Assembly: GCF_002095465.1 (NCBI RefSeq)
Contig: NZ_MLFP01000019.1
Location: forward strand, 28,912-92,911
DNA from: Pantoea rodasii
GTDB taxonomy: Bacteria > Pseudomonadota > Gammaproteobacteria > Enterobacterales > Enterobacteriaceae
DNA: 64,000 nt
Reading direction: 5' to 3'
Shown: positions 18,843 through 29,410 of the stretch, one piece after another
How positions within the stretch are numbered: the stretch's first letter is position 1
How the letters are laid out: every line of letters starts with the position of its first letter
Notes under the pieces: generated by a model
Told to the model about the DNA's origin: nothing
Seen by the model: the letters and a program-made list of their open reading frames with translations, nothing else
The model's database searches: none
Position numbers and translations under genes: made by a program

Positions 18843-19846
18843 TCACCCCATCACAACTCGCTCACTGAACGCCTTGCGCCATTTTGTCGGCGTGGTGTTG
18901 AACCGTTGTCTGAAGTGATGGCGCAGCGCTTCGGGAGAACCAAACCCCGCCTGCTCAGCGACCTGATCAATGCTGAGCCCGTTGTTCTCCAGCATCGCGC
19001 AGGCCTTTTCCAGCCGAATGCCGAGCAACCATTCGCCCGGCGACGTGCCGGTAGCATCATGAAAGCGACGAATAAAGGTTCGACGGCTCATGCCCACTTG
19101 CCGTGCCAACTGCTCAATCACCAGTGGCGCGTTCAGATTATTACGCAAGTCGTCCAGCAGAGGCGCGAGGCTATTGTTGCGGCGTTGTGGAACCGGTTGT
19201 TGAATCAGCTGCGCCTGGCTGCCTTCCCGCAGCGGCGGCGTCACCATTCTGCGCGCGGTGCGGTTGGCGACGTCGATACCGTAATCGCGTCGAATCAAAT
19301 GCAGGCATAAATCGACGCCGGCCGCACCGCCCGCTGACGTGATGATGCTGCCTTCATCCACGTAGATCATGCCATGTTCCACCTGCACCTGCGGAAATCT
19401 CTCGGCAAGGATCTCAGTGCTGTTCCAGTGGGCGGTGGCACGCTTGCCATTCAACAAACCCGCTTCGCCGAGCACAAAACTTCCGGCGCAGATCGAGACA
19501 ATCCGTGCGTCATTAGCATGGGCACGTTGTAATGCCGCAATCAGCGCATCAGATGCCGGTGCAGATACGCTGCGCCAGCCGGGGATGACGATGGTTCCGG
19601 CGTCTTCCAGTAACTCAAGCCCGCCATCCACCACCAAACGAACGCCGCCCTGCGCACCAAACACGCCGTCTTCCACCGACGCCACGCTCAGGTCATACAG
19701 CGGATGGCCAAGCACTTCATCTGCGCGACCAAAGGCCTCAACGGCAGTACCAAATTCAAATGTACAGAGGCATTCATATGCCAGGAGCACCAGCCGCCGG
19801 TTTTCGGCGCAGCAGGATGGGAACGCAGATAAGATGTGATTTGCAT
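18843..19846 (-). CDS. GlxA-family AraC-type transcriptional regulator (start disturbed by a one-base break)
   Basis: A 334-residue protein after repair. It has an N-terminal DJ-1/PfpI-like amidase-fold domain (LLAYE.LCTFEFG.AVEAFG, IVSICAGSFVLGEAGLL) and two C-terminal AraC helix-turn-helix motifs (LARQVGMSRRTFIRRF and DQVAEQAGFGSPEALRHHFRQRF). As given, the uninterrupted frame begins at a GTG at 19790 inside the first strand. One more A at the A4 run (T4, 19801-19804) joins it to an ATG at 19846 (MQITSYLRSHPAAPKN..), which gives a normal family N-terminus. It is divergent from the MFS exporter, which it may control. The effector is unknown. Confidence 0.82.
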
Positions 19847-19963
19847 GTGAGCCTTAACCATGATGTTGGCACGATCTTGACGATATCTGGCATCGGCATG
19901 GATTTCCACTGCTACCTCAATCTTCCATGCTGGCACGCTCTAAACGTTACGCAGGAATTCAGG

Positions 19964-21449
19964 ATGAAAAACATGTTGGCGCTGATGGCGGTGTGCTTAG
20001 CCGCATTGATGTCGGGGCTGGAAATCTCCAGCGTGCCAGTGATTTTACCGGTACTGGAAAAGGAGATGCAGGCAAATTTTCACGATCTGCAGTGGATCAT
20101 GAATGCCTATACGCTGGCCTGTACCGCCGTTTTAATGGCGACCGGCACGCTGGCAGATAACTATGGCCGCAAACGCATCTTTATCATCAGCATCATCGGC
20201 TTTGGCCTGACCTCAGTGATGTGTGGGCTGGCCGGGAGTGCGTTCTGGCTGATTGTGGGACGTTTCCTGCAAGGACTGAGCGGCGGCGCGATGTTGACCT
20301 GTCTGATCGCCATTCTGTCGTTCCAGTTTCCCCAGGGAAAAGCGCGTAGCCGGGCATTTGCCGCGTGGGGGATTACCTTTGGCTTTGGCCTCGGTTTCGG
20401 TCCTATCATCGGCGGGATACTGGTGGCGGTTTTGAGCTGGCAATGGGTATTTCTGGTGCACGGCTTTATCGCGCTGCTGACGTTGGTGCTGGCGCTGAAA
20501 AATGTGGTGGAATCCCAGGATAGCCAGGCTAAAAAACTCGATGTGGGCGGTTTGATGACGCTGACGATATGCGTGGTCGGGGTGACCTATCTCATCACCC
20601 AGGGCGGCAGCATCGGTTGGGGTAGCCTTGAGGCCCGGCTAATCATACTGGTGATCCTGATTAGCGCGGTCCTGTTTATCCGAACGGAGAAGCGCCATCC
20701 GCACCCGATGTTTGATTTTTCGGTATTTCGCATTCGCTCCTTTTCGGGGGCTTTGATGGGTTCGATTGGCATGAACTTCAGCTTTTGGCCGCTGATGATT
20801 TACCTGCCGGTTTATTATCAGAGCGGGCTCGGGTACAGCAGTATCGCAACCGGCATCGCGTTGCTTGCTTATACCCTGCCCACCTTATTGATGCCGCCGA
20901 TAGGGGAAAAGCTGGTGCTGCGATTTGGCGCTGCCCGCATCATTCCCCCTCGGGCTATTTTCGATCGGTTTGGGGTTTGTGTTGATGAAGCTGGCCGTTG
21001 CGTATCAGCTGAGTTTGTTGCCCGGTGCCCTGCTGGCGGGAACAGCGCTAGGACTCACCAATACACCTGTGACCAATACAACCACCGGTTCCGTTGCGGC
21101 CAATCGGGTCGGCATGGCATCTGGGATTGATATCAGTGCGCGTTTAATTACGCTGGCGATCAACATCGCATTGATGGGCAGCCTGCTGGTGGCCGGTATC
21201 GCCGCCAGTTTGCGGCAGCGGATCCCTGCCTCCAGCGATGTGGCCGCTTTAGCAGAGCGGATAGCGGCTGGCGCGGAGGTTGCACTTAGCCGCGATATCG
21301 CCTCGCAGGTGCTGGCCGACGGTTTTTCCGCAGTGCTGACCTATGGCGCGCTAGGTGTGGGCGTTCTGGCGCTGGCGAGTTACCTGCTGTTTAACCTGAA
21401 AATGCCCAACACCGCTAATCGGGCGGTCAGTGAATGCCGGCGAGATTAA
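19964..21449 (+). pseudogene. MFS drug exporter, DHA2 (EmrB/QacA) 14-helix type, frame broken once
   Basis: A 494-residue proton-driven exporter after repair. Motif A is seen in GTLADNYGRKRIFI, motif C in GFGLGFGPIIGG, and the 14-helix layout fits EmrB/QacA. The start ATG at 19964 follows CAGGA. The frame breaks near 20945 in a C5 run; removing one C gives ..AARIIPLGLFSIGLGF.. and continues to the stop at 21449. This is the only break in the window that needs a base removed. It is probably an artefact. The divergent GlxA-type regulator is the likely controller. Confidence 0.85.
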
Positions 21450-21452
21450 CGG

Positions 21453-22013
21453 CTATCGCGCCACGCAGCCAAAGCGGTCTTCCAGCAGCGGATATCGCTG
21501 CGCATTCGGTAACTCAAAATGCCACCACTCGGTTGGCATGCCGACAAAACCGCCTGCCAGCATAATCGCGTTAAGCATCAAACGGTGCCGCTGCGCCTGT
21601 TGCGGCACATCGGGATGAAACGGATGCGACAGATCTTCCATTGAATCAAAGGCGGTGCCCATATCCAGCACGTTGCCTGCGTCATCCACTAACGTCAGAT
21701 CAATTGCCACGCCACGGCTGTGATTCGAGCCCGTGGCGGGCGGTACTACGTAGTCGGCATCCGGGCAGGCATCCCACAGATGCCACTGCGCTTGCTGCGG
21801 GCGATATGCATCAAAGACCAATAAGGTTAAGCCAGCCAGTCGGGCAACTTCGACACTTTTTTGCAGCGCGCACGCCGCTTCTGGATGCAGCAAGGCCCGC
21901 GCTTCGCAATAAATGGCGTGCCCGGTGATGTTATCGGTCGTGGCGTATTTCAGATCAAAAGCCAAAGTCGGAAAAGTAGCGGCTAAGTCGGTGAGTAAAA
22001 GGTCCTGCGTCAT
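21453..22013 (-). CDS. ddpX: D-alanyl-D-alanine dipeptidase (DdpX/VanX family, M15D)
   Basis: A 186-residue zinc dipeptidase. The zinc signature SNHSRGVAIDLTL gives His and Asp, and EWWHFE gives the catalytic Glu and third ligand His; FDAYRPQQAQ is the family Arg motif. E. coli DdpX (193 residues) splits D-Ala-D-Ala from cell-wall turnover and sits with a dipeptide ABC importer, as here. It is the last gene of the leftward peptide-utilisation operon, 15 bases after the M24 peptidase gene. Confidence 0.88.
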   Translation of the reverse strand: MTQDLLLTDLAATFPTLAFDLKYATTDNITGHAIYCEARALLHPEAACALQKSVEVARLAGLTLLVFDAYRPQQAQWHLWDACPDADYVVPPATGSNHSRGVAIDLTLVDDAGNVLDMGTAFDSMEDLSHPFHPDVPQQAQRHRLMLNAIMLAGGFVGMPTEWWHFELPNAQRYPLLEDRFGCVAR

Positions 22014-22028
22014 CCTTTATCCTGTTGA

Positions 22029-23141
22029 TCAATGTTCCGGCAATGATAATAGCTGGCGCGGCAGCGTTGTCAGCCGCTCTGCGCCCTGCGGCGTCACGCG
22101 GATGGTCTCACTGAACGCCAGACTTTGCGCAGAAGTATACATATGGAACACCATATCCTCCTCCAGTAACCACTCCGCTTTTGCATGGAAGCTACAGGAA
22201 AAATCACTCGGGCGCGGCGTGCGCGTATACAGCCCGAGCGCATAACCGGTGATGTTGGGGTAATCCGCGCGGAGTCCCTTATTCAATAACCCCTCGCGCA
22301 CAATCGCATCCACTTCCCGTGCGCTAACGCCGGGTTTCATGGCCCTAAACTGTGCATCCTGTATCGCGATGAGCTGCTGCGCCAGCTCAGCACGCTGGGC
22401 GGAAATCTCACCCACAATAAACGGACGCATCAGGCGCGCGCTGTAGTGTTTCACTTTGGGGATCAGCTCAACGTGCAGCACATCGCCACGCTGTAAACGC
22501 TGCTCGTGACCGCTGGCATGCAGAAAACCGTTATCGCCGCTGGCAATGACGATGGGCCCGGTTTCTCCGGTGTCTGCACCCAAACGCAAAAATTCGCCCG
22601 CCGCTAGCGCAGCGACATCGCGTACGCGCCAGCCGCCCTGTACGGCTTTGCCAATCTTATCCATCGTACTATCCGCAATCGCGGAGGCCTGACGCAGCGC
22701 CTCCAGCTCCGCCGGGAATTTCACGCTGCGCAGCCGATCGCTCACACCGGTTAAATCGCACCACTGCACGTCTGGCAGATGGCGCGACAGCTGCTGCCAG
22801 CTGTGCACCGTCATGCCGTAGGAGGTGTAATCCGCGCCAAGGCGTGCACGCTGATAACCGCGTCGAATCAGACTGTGCGCCACCGCCGACCAAGGGTCCT
22901 GATCGTCACGATAGCTTTCTACCGCCAGCGTGGGCGATTGCGCGCGGCACGGTGCTTCATCCAACTGGCGCAGCACCATCCAGGGATCGCCGTTAAGCGG
23001 AACCAGACAAGCGCGATACAGGGTTTCCGACACGGTATAACCAGTCAGCCAGGCCAGCAGTTCGCCATGATCGACGATCATCACATCCACATTGGCCTGC
23101 TGCATCGCGGCACGCAGGCGGCTTAGCGCGGCAGCATTCAT
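22029..23141 (-). CDS. M24-family aminopeptidase (Xaa-Pro peptidase/creatinase type)
   Basis: A 370-residue pita-bread-fold enzyme with the creatinase-like N-terminal domain (VMIVDHGELLAWLTGY) and the M24 catalytic domain. Metal-site signatures are weaker than in classic prolidases: SGDNGFLHASGHEQ and LHVELIPKVKHY stand where the usual Asp and His ligands occur, so hydrolysis of Xaa-Pro peptides is likely but not certain. The start overlaps the stop of the upstream M20 gene (TAATG), so it is translationally coupled. Confidence 0.75.
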   Translation of the reverse strand: MNAAALSRLRAAMQQANVDVMIVDHGELLAWLTGYTVSETLYRACLVPLNGDPWMVLRQLDEAPCRAQSPTLAVESYRDDQDPWSAVAHSLIRRGYQRARLGADYTSYGMTVHSWQQLSRHLPDVQWCDLTGVSDRLRSVKFPAELEALRQASAIADSTMDKIGKAVQGGWRVRDVAALAAGEFLRLGADTGETGPIVIASGDNGFLHASGHEQRLQRGDVLHVELIPKVKHYSARLMRPFIVGEISAQRAELAQQLIAIQDAQFRAMKPGVSAREVDAIVREGLLNKGLRADYPNITGYALGLYTRTPRPSDFSCSFHAKAEWLLEEDMVFHMYTSAQSLAFSETIRVTPQGAERLTTLPRQLLSLPEH

Positions 23142-24366
23142 TATGCGCCCTCGACCGGCTGGCAGATCTCCAGTATCGCGAGCAGATAGATGCGCACCAT
23201 ATCGAGGAATTCCGTGATCTCAACGCGTTCGTCCGGCATGGTGTTGTATTTGCCGCCGGGGCCGCACACGATACCTTCCATACCCGCATGCTGATAAAGA
23301 TGTGCGGCGTCAGTGCCGAAGAACGCTGGCGGCGTGATGACGCCAGTAGGCTGTTCGGTGCCACGCACCGTTTTCCAGCCGCGATTCACCGCTTTGACAA
23401 TCGGTGACTCTGGCGACACTTCAAACGGCAGCATGGTTGGCTTGTCGCGGATACCATCATCAAACAGCTCTGCTTTCAGGCCGGGGAAGCGCTGACACAG
23501 CGTATCCAGCAGCGCTTGCAGGTCCGCTAACACGCCTTCAACGGTTTGACCCGGTGCAAAGCGGGCTGAACCTTTCAAGCGCACGAAGTCTGCGACCTGC
23601 GGCGGACGCCACTCTTCCAGATCGCGCCCCAGTGCGCCGTGTACGGTACCGATATGCCCCCGGTTGACCTTCAGATGCTCATCGCTTTTTGCGCCGCTGA
23701 ACACCATGCCGTTTATCTGCGGAATCAGTTCGACGGCGGCATTGATCGCATCCACCGCGTCTTCACGTTTCGACAGATGACGCGTATCGCCCGTCAACTC
23801 AATGGTGAACATCAGCGATCCCGCGTGCATGGTCAGTGCCTGGAGATCGGTGGGTTCCGCATTGATAAAGTAATCGGCGCGTACGCCCTGCTCAATCGCT
23901 GCCAACGTGCCGATACCGCCTTGCAATTCGCCCACCACGTAGGTCAGAATCACATCGCCTTTCAGTTTCACGCCGGCATCAATCAACGTTTTCAGCGCGC
24001 AGAAATAGGCGGCATCGCCCGCTTTCATGTTGGAGACGCCAATGCCGTAAATGAACTGGTCGTCAATTTTTCCCGCCCAGGATCCACCGTCCAGCCTTCG
24101 GTCACCGGATTAGTGTCCAGATGACCGTTGAACAGCAGGCTATTACCGCCACCGCTGCCCGCCAGGCGGCCGATGGCATTGAGACGATCGCCGGGCACTT
24201 TTTGCAGTTCGGTTTCCAGGCCCAGCTGCGCCATCTGTTCTGCCATGTAGCGTGCTAACTCACGTTCGCCGTCGGTGGCGCTATAGCTCTTGTGCTGCAC
24301 CATTTTGGCCAGGAAAGAGAGGCAGAACTCGCGATCGATATGATGAATTAACTGTTCAGGATTCAT
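23141..24366 (-). pseudogene. M20-family metallopeptidase (ArgE/DapE type), frame broken once
   Basis: A 408-residue zinc hydrolase after repair. Zinc motifs are LFNGHLDTNP (His, Asp) and, past the break, GIGVSNMKAGDAAYF. The family dimerisation domain follows. The frame breaks at CC (minus strand, near 24080): one more C changes VDPGREK.. to VDPWAGKIDDQFIYGIGVSNMK, the expected M20 sequence. It starts at 24366, just upstream of where the ABC ATPase ends, and its stop overlaps the M24 gene. Likely a peptide or acyl-amino acid hydrolase acting on imported substrates. Confidence 0.82.
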
Positions 24367-24376
24367 GCTTTTCTCG

Positions 24377-26014
24377 TTAAGCAACGGATTGGGATAAGTC
24401 GGGAACGTGCACCGCTTCAAGCAGTGCACGGGTATAGGGATGCTGTGCCAGCGCGGTCATGTTTTCACCGGGCAACACTTCCACTACATCGCCGCGATAC
24501 ATCACCGCCACGCGATGAGCGATCTGACGTATCAGGTTGAGGTCGTGGGTGATAAACAGATACGCGGTGCCGTAACGGCGGCGCAATTCCAGCAACAGTT
24601 CGATGATGGTGGCTTGCACCGACACATCCAGCGCGGCGGTAATCTCATCGCAAATCACTAGATCCGGTGGATTGGCGAACGCGCGTGCAATGGCAACACG
24701 CTGCTTCTGACCACCGGACAGCGCGTGCGGATAGCGCGAGGCGAATTCAGCCGGAAGTCGCACTTCCTCTAATAAACGTGCAACGGCCTGCGCTTCGGTT
24801 TCCCCCGGTGGCAAACCGTATAAGCGCAGCGGACGTGCGATGATTTCGCCGATGGTCATGCGCGGATTCAGTGAGGCATCAGGATGCTGGAAGATCATCT
24901 GTACGCGGCGACGATACTCTTTATCCATCTGCGCCCGGCCCTGCAGCACATAGCCGCAGAAATCAAGTTCGCCGCTGAACGGCACCAGTCCGGTAATCGC
25001 TTTGCCCAACGAGGATTTCCCTGAGCCCGACTCTCCGACCACACCGAGGATTTCGCCCTGATGCACGGTGAGCGAAACCGCGTTGGCGGCACGCGTGGTA
25101 TTGGCTTCACGCTTGAGCAAGCGATCGACAAAGCCTTGATGGCCGTAGTCGATGGTGAGGTTGTCCAGCGTCAGTAACGGCTGTAAGCCCGCAGCATCCT
25201 GTACCAGACGCTGCTGCGGATTCGGCACAGCGTTAATCAGCTTGCGGGTGTAGCTGCTTTGCGGTGCGCTAAACAGGCTATGCGTGTCGGCCTGCTCCAC
25301 AATCCGCCCTTTTTCCAGCACGCAAACGCGATCGGCGACTTTCGCCACCAGCGCCAGGTCGTGCGAAATATACAGCGAGGCCACGCCCGTCTCTTCACGC
25401 AGGCGTTCATAAAGATCGAGGATCTGTGCCGAGCTGATGACATCCAGCGCGGTGGTGGGCTCATCGAATATCATGCAGTCCGGCTGGCAGGCGAAAGCCG
25501 TGGCGATCAGGATGCGCTGTTTCTCACCACCGGAAACCTGATGTGGATAACGGCGCATCATGCGCGCTGGATGCTTTAATTCGACGTCATGCAACAGCGA
25601 CTCGCCCAGCGCCTGCGCTTCACGCGCGGTTAAGCCACGATGGCGACGCAGCACTTCCGTCACCTGTTCGCCCAGCGTGAGAGTAGGATTGAGCGAAGCG
25701 CTCGGGTCCTGAAAAATCATCCCCAGCTTCGCGCCGCGCAAGGCCATCAGTTTTGGGGCGGGTAAACTCAGCAGGCTCTCTCCATTGAGGCGGATGTCGC
25801 CCCACTTCTCTCGCGCATTTCCCGCCAGCCAGCGCATGATTGCCCAGCCAAGCGTGGTTTTACCGGAGCCGGATTCCCCGACTAAACCCAGCACCTCGCC
25901 GGGCATCACGTTCAAGGTAATGTCGCGCAGCACCGGCAGTAACTCACCGTTTTGTAACGCATAATCAAGGCTGTAATTTTCCACCGACAGCACCGGCTCA
26001 GGTTTCACACTCAT
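24377..26014 (-). CDS. Peptide ABC importer, double ATP-binding subunit
   Basis: A 545-residue protein with two complete ABC ATPase units, as in GsiA and YejF. The first has Walker A GESGSGKT, signature SGGEKQRI and Walker B MIFDEPT; the second has GESGSGKS, SGGQKQRV and VICDEIT. Both show the oligopeptide-type C-terminal loop that ends the DppD/DppF class. It serves the two permeases encoded directly upstream; its start overlaps the stop of the DppC-like gene. Confidence 0.92.
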   Translation of the reverse strand: MSVKPEPVLSVENYSLDYALQNGELLPVLRDITLNVMPGEVLGLVGESGSGKTTLGWAIMRWLAGNAREKWGDIRLNGESLLSLPAPKLMALRGAKLGMIFQDPSASLNPTLTLGEQVTEVLRRHRGLTAREAQALGESLLHDVELKHPARMMRRYPHQVSGGEKQRILIATAFACQPDCMIFDEPTTALDVISSAQILDLYERLREETGVASLYISHDLALVAKVADRVCVLEKGRIVEQADTHSLFSAPQSSYTRKLINAVPNPQQRLVQDAAGLQPLLTLDNLTIDYGHQGFVDRLLKREANTTRAANAVSLTVHQGEILGVVGESGSGKSSLGKAITGLVPFSGELDFCGYVLQGRAQMDKEYRRRVQMIFQHPDASLNPRMTIGEIIARPLRLYGLPPGETEAQAVARLLEEVRLPAEFASRYPHALSGGQKQRVAIARAFANPPDLVICDEITAALDVSVQATIIELLLELRRRYGTAYLFITHDLNLIRQIAHRVAVMYRGDVVEVLPGENMTALAQHPYTRALLEAVHVPDLSQSVA

Positions 26015-26841
26015 CAGTGGCTCCTTGGATTGAGCACATCTCGCAGCCCATCACCCAGTAAGTTAAAACCAATCGCCACCAGCGCGATCGCCAGGCCGGG
26101 AATCATCATCATCCACGGCGCGGTGAAGAAATAAGTGCGCGCTTCAGAGACCATCAATCCCCACTCTGGCTCAGGCGGTTGTGCGCCCAAACCAAGGAAG
26201 CTCAGCGTGGCAAACAGCATGATGGCAAAGGCAACGCGGATGGTGGCTTCAACGATGATCGGTGCCAGGATATTCGGCAGCATCTCGCGCAGGATGATGT
26301 AGTGCCCAGCTTCACCACGGGCAATCGCCGCGTTAATGTAATCCTGCTGCCGCGCCGCCAGCGCCACGCTGCGTGAAATACGCACCATGCCCGGCACAAA
26401 CGCGATGGTGATCGCCAGCACCGCATTCATGCTGCTCTGACCTAGCGTGCTGACAATCAACAGGGCAAACAGCAGGCTGGGGATCGCCATCACCGCATCC
26501 ATGGTGCGCATCATAAACTCATCGATCTTGCCGCCCAGATAGGCGCAAGCGGTGCCCAGTATCGAGCCAATTACCATGGCTAATGCGGTTGCCAGTAATG
26601 ACAGCACGATGGTAGAGCGTGCGCCGACCATCACCCGACTGAAGATGTCGCGGCCCATCTGATCGGTGCCAAACCAGTGCACGGCACTTGGCGGTTTGTA
26701 ACGCGTCAGAATTGAGATCGACTCGGGATCGAAGGGCGCGACATGCGCGCCACCCACCACCATCAGCAGCGACAGCAGGATAATCAGCACACCCACCGCG
26801 CCCTGCGGTGAACGCAGTAAACGTTTTAAAATATCAGGCAT
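26014..26841 (-). CDS. Peptide ABC importer, DppC-like permease
   Basis: A 275-residue inner-membrane permease of the DppC/OppC/GsiD group: N-terminal FGTDQMGRDIFSR motif, six predicted membrane segments and the EAA loop (INAAIARGEAGHYIILREMLPN). It overlaps the DppB-like gene by eight bases upstream and the ATPase start downstream. Confidence 0.93.
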   Translation of the reverse strand: MPDILKRLLRSPQGAVGVLIILLSLLMVVGGAHVAPFDPESISILTRYKPPSAVHWFGTDQMGRDIFSRVMVGARSTIVLSLLATALAMVIGSILGTACAYLGGKIDEFMMRTMDAVMAIPSLLFALLIVSTLGQSSMNAVLAITIAFVPGMVRISRSVALAARQQDYINAAIARGEAGHYIILREMLPNILAPIIVEATIRVAFAIMLFATLSFLGLGAQPPEPEWGLMVSEARTYFFTAPWMMMIPGLAIALVAIGFNLLGDGLRDVLNPRSH

Positions 26842-27781
26842 AAGAAATCCGCTTATCCAGTACCACGTAGGTCAAATCGGCGAGGAAGTTCACCACTGAA
26901 TAGATCGCGGCGAGAATCATCACGCCGGCCTGAATGGTGGGCAGATCGCGTGCCTGCACGGCAACAATCAGCTCACGACCGATACCAGGAATGGCGAAGA
27001 TTTCCTCGACCACCACAATGCCGCCAAGCAGGTAACCGACATCCAACGCCACAATGGTGATGGTCGGCAACAAGCCATTGCGCAGCGCGTGACGCCAGAG
27101 AATGCGGCGGCGCGACAGCCCTTTAAGCCAGGCGGCGCGGATGTAGTCGGTGTGCAGCACATCGACCATCTCCGAACGCACCATGCGCGAGACGTGTGCC
27201 ACCAGAATCAGCGCCACGGTAATCGACGGCAAAATCAGGTGCTGCACGCCGCTGATGAAGTTTTCACTCAGCGGCACATAGCCGGTGGCGGGCAGAATCT
27301 GCCAGACGTCGGCAAACAGCAGCAGCACCAGCGTGGCGGTGACAAATTCCGGGAATGAGATGCCGATATAGGAGATGACGCTAACCAGCACATCAGCGGT
27401 TTTGCCGCGCCGGACTGCCGCCCAGATACCGAGCGGAATGGCGATCACCAGCATCAGCAGCAGTGCGCACACCGCCAGCAGCAGAGAACGCGACAGCGCG
27501 GTTAACAAGGTCGGCCCCACTTCAAGGCCATTGCGCATCGACACACCAAAATTGCCCTGCAACGCCTGGCTTAACCAATGCCAATACTGCAACCAGGCGG
27601 GCGCATCCAATCCCAGCCGCTCACGCACGGCGGCAAGCGCCTCTGGCGTGGCGTTTTGACCCAGCAAGGTGACAGCGGCGTCCGCTGGCAACAGCTGCGT
27701 GATGCCAAAGACCAGCAATGACACCACCAGCAAGGTGTAGATCATCAGCAGCAGGCGTTTAAGCAGATAACTCGCTGTCAC
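26834..27781 (-). CDS. Peptide ABC importer, DppB-like permease
   Basis: A 315-residue permease of the DppB/OppB/GsiC group with the usual N-terminus (YLLKRLLLMIYTLLVVSLLVF), LLGQNATPEAL, the EAA loop (YIRAAWLKGLSRRRILWRHALRN) and EEIFAIPGIGRELI. It starts nine bases after the substrate-binding protein gene. Confidence 0.93.
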   Translation of the reverse strand: MTASYLLKRLLLMIYTLLVVSLLVFGITQLLPADAAVTLLGQNATPEALAAVRERLGLDAPAWLQYWHWLSQALQGNFGVSMRNGLEVGPTLLTALSRSLLLAVCALLLMLVIAIPLGIWAAVRRGKTADVLVSVISYIGISFPEFVTATLVLLLFADVWQILPATGYVPLSENFISGVQHLILPSITVALILVAHVSRMVRSEMVDVLHTDYIRAAWLKGLSRRRILWRHALRNGLLPTITIVALDVGYLLGGIVVVEEIFAIPGIGRELIVAVQARDLPTIQAGVMILAAIYSVVNFLADLTYVVLDKRISYA

Positions 27782-27790
27782 GATCGCTCC

Positions 27791-29389
27791 TTACACTGCA
27801 CGCTTGGGTGCTTTGTCAGTTAACCAGGTATGGTCGAGACGGAACACCGCACCGCGCGGATGCAGATGATAGCCGCCGACGTAATCGCGGCTGGCTGCCA
27901 GCAAATCGAAGAAGGTCGGGATCAGCGAAGGTACTTCGTCATGCATCAGCTGCTGCGCTTTGCCGTACAGCGTGGTGCGCTGGGCATCATCGTTGGTTTC
28001 ACCGGCGGCGTTGACTGCGCTATCGAAATCGGCGTTGTTCCAGCGGGTTTCATTCCATGATGCGGTCGAGGTGTACAGCAGCGAGAACACCGCATCCGGC
28101 GTCGGTTGCATGTTGTAGAAGCCGACGTAGAAGTTGCCTTTTTTCCACACCTGATCGAGATAGGTGCTGTGTGCCATGGTCTGCACGTCAATGCGGAAAC
28201 CGCCCTGCTTGGCCATCTCACGCAGCGCGATACCTAGCTGGGTACGAGTCGCCGGTTTATCCGAGGCAATCAAGGTTAAATCGAGGCCGTTGGGATAACC
28301 CGCATCCGCCAGTAATGCTTTGGCTTTGCTGTAATCCACCGCTTTTTTTGCCAGGTTGGCGAAGTAAGGGTAAGCGGCGTTGATCGGCGTATCGTTGCCC
28401 GGTGAACCGAGGCCATCGGCAACAAAATCCACCGATGCCGGGCGATCCACACACAGGGCCAGTGCCTGACGCACGCGCACATCATTAAACGGCTTTTGAT
28501 CGCAGCCCATATTCACATTGAGGAACTGACCAGACGCCACGCGCAGTGGCAATACACCGGACGATTTAGAAAGACGGGCAAATTCGCTCGACTGTGCGCT
28601 CAACATCAAATCAGTATCGCCGGAGATCAGCGCCGAGCTTTCCGCGATGCCATCGGGATAAACCACCACTTCCACGCCATCCAGATAAGGACGTGCCGGA
28701 TCGTAGTAATGCGGATTACGCTTCACCACAATTTTGCGTTCAGGATCGTAGGAAACCAGCTGGAACGGACCCGCGCCCAGCGAAGCCTTATTGAGCTTGT
28801 CGTACTGCCCCTGGACAATGCTGGCAGGAATGATTTTCGCGTCAGGATAGGCCAGCATCACCGGTAAGTCAGCGTAAGGGGCATCGGTTTCAATCAGTAC
28901 GGTGTTGGTATCTTTGGCGCTCACCGCTTTGATCGGGCCGATATTATGCAGTGCCGGAGAAGCATTTTTCGGATCGAGCAGCGCCTGCAAACTGGCAACC
29001 ACGTCAGCCGAGGTTAAGGCCGTGCCATCGCTGAACTTGAGGTTCGGACGCAGGGTGAAGGTCCACTGCTTGAGATCGGCACTCGCCTGCCAGGATTGCG
29101 CTAAGTCTGCTTCGGCTTTCATCTCCTGCGTCAGGCGCGTCAGGCCGCTGTAGAGCAACTCCGCCACCAGATATTCCGGGTTGACGCGCACCTGATGCGG
29201 ATTCAGCACGCTGACCGCCTGATCGACACTAATACGTAATACGCCGCCTTTACGTGGCGTGTTGCCCGGCGTCGCGCTGGCCACCGCTGCGGCATGGGCC
29301 GAGAACGACCAGGGCAACATGGCTGCACCGGTCAGAGCGGTAGAGCTGGTGATAAACTGTCTGCGGTTTAACCCTTTCATCGCGCACAT
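27791..29389 (-). CDS. Peptide ABC importer, periplasmic binding protein (SBP family 5)
   Basis: A 532-residue binding protein of the DppA/OppA family. Its leader has a twin-arginine pattern (LNRRQFITSSTALTGAAMLPWS) rather than a plain Sec leader, suggesting export of a folded protein. The body has LTQEMKAEADLAQSW, FKFSDGT-type (LKFSDGTALTSADV) and FNDVRVRQAL motifs. AGGAAGAG lies just before the ATG. The ligand is probably a short peptide; the D-Ala-D-Ala dipeptidase at the operon end hints at cell-wall peptides. Confidence 0.9.
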   Translation of the reverse strand: MCAMKGLNRRQFITSSTALTGAAMLPWSFSAHAAAVASATPGNTPRKGGVLRISVDQAVSVLNPHQVRVNPEYLVAELLYSGLTRLTQEMKAEADLAQSWQASADLKQWTFTLRPNLKFSDGTALTSADVVASLQALLDPKNASPALHNIGPIKAVSAKDTNTVLIETDAPYADLPVMLAYPDAKIIPASIVQGQYDKLNKASLGAGPFQLVSYDPERKIVVKRNPHYYDPARPYLDGVEVVVYPDGIAESSALISGDTDLMLSAQSSEFARLSKSSGVLPLRVASGQFLNVNMGCDQKPFNDVRVRQALALCVDRPASVDFVADGLGSPGNDTPINAAYPYFANLAKKAVDYSKAKALLADAGYPNGLDLTLIASDKPATRTQLGIALREMAKQGGFRIDVQTMAHSTYLDQVWKKGNFYVGFYNMQPTPDAVFSLLYTSTASWNETRWNNADFDSAVNAAGETNDDAQRTTLYGKAQQLMHDEVPSLIPTFFDLLAASRDYVGGYHLHPRGAVFRLDHTWLTDKAPKRAV

Positions 29390-29410
29390 CTTCTCTTCCT
29401 CGTTAGTTTG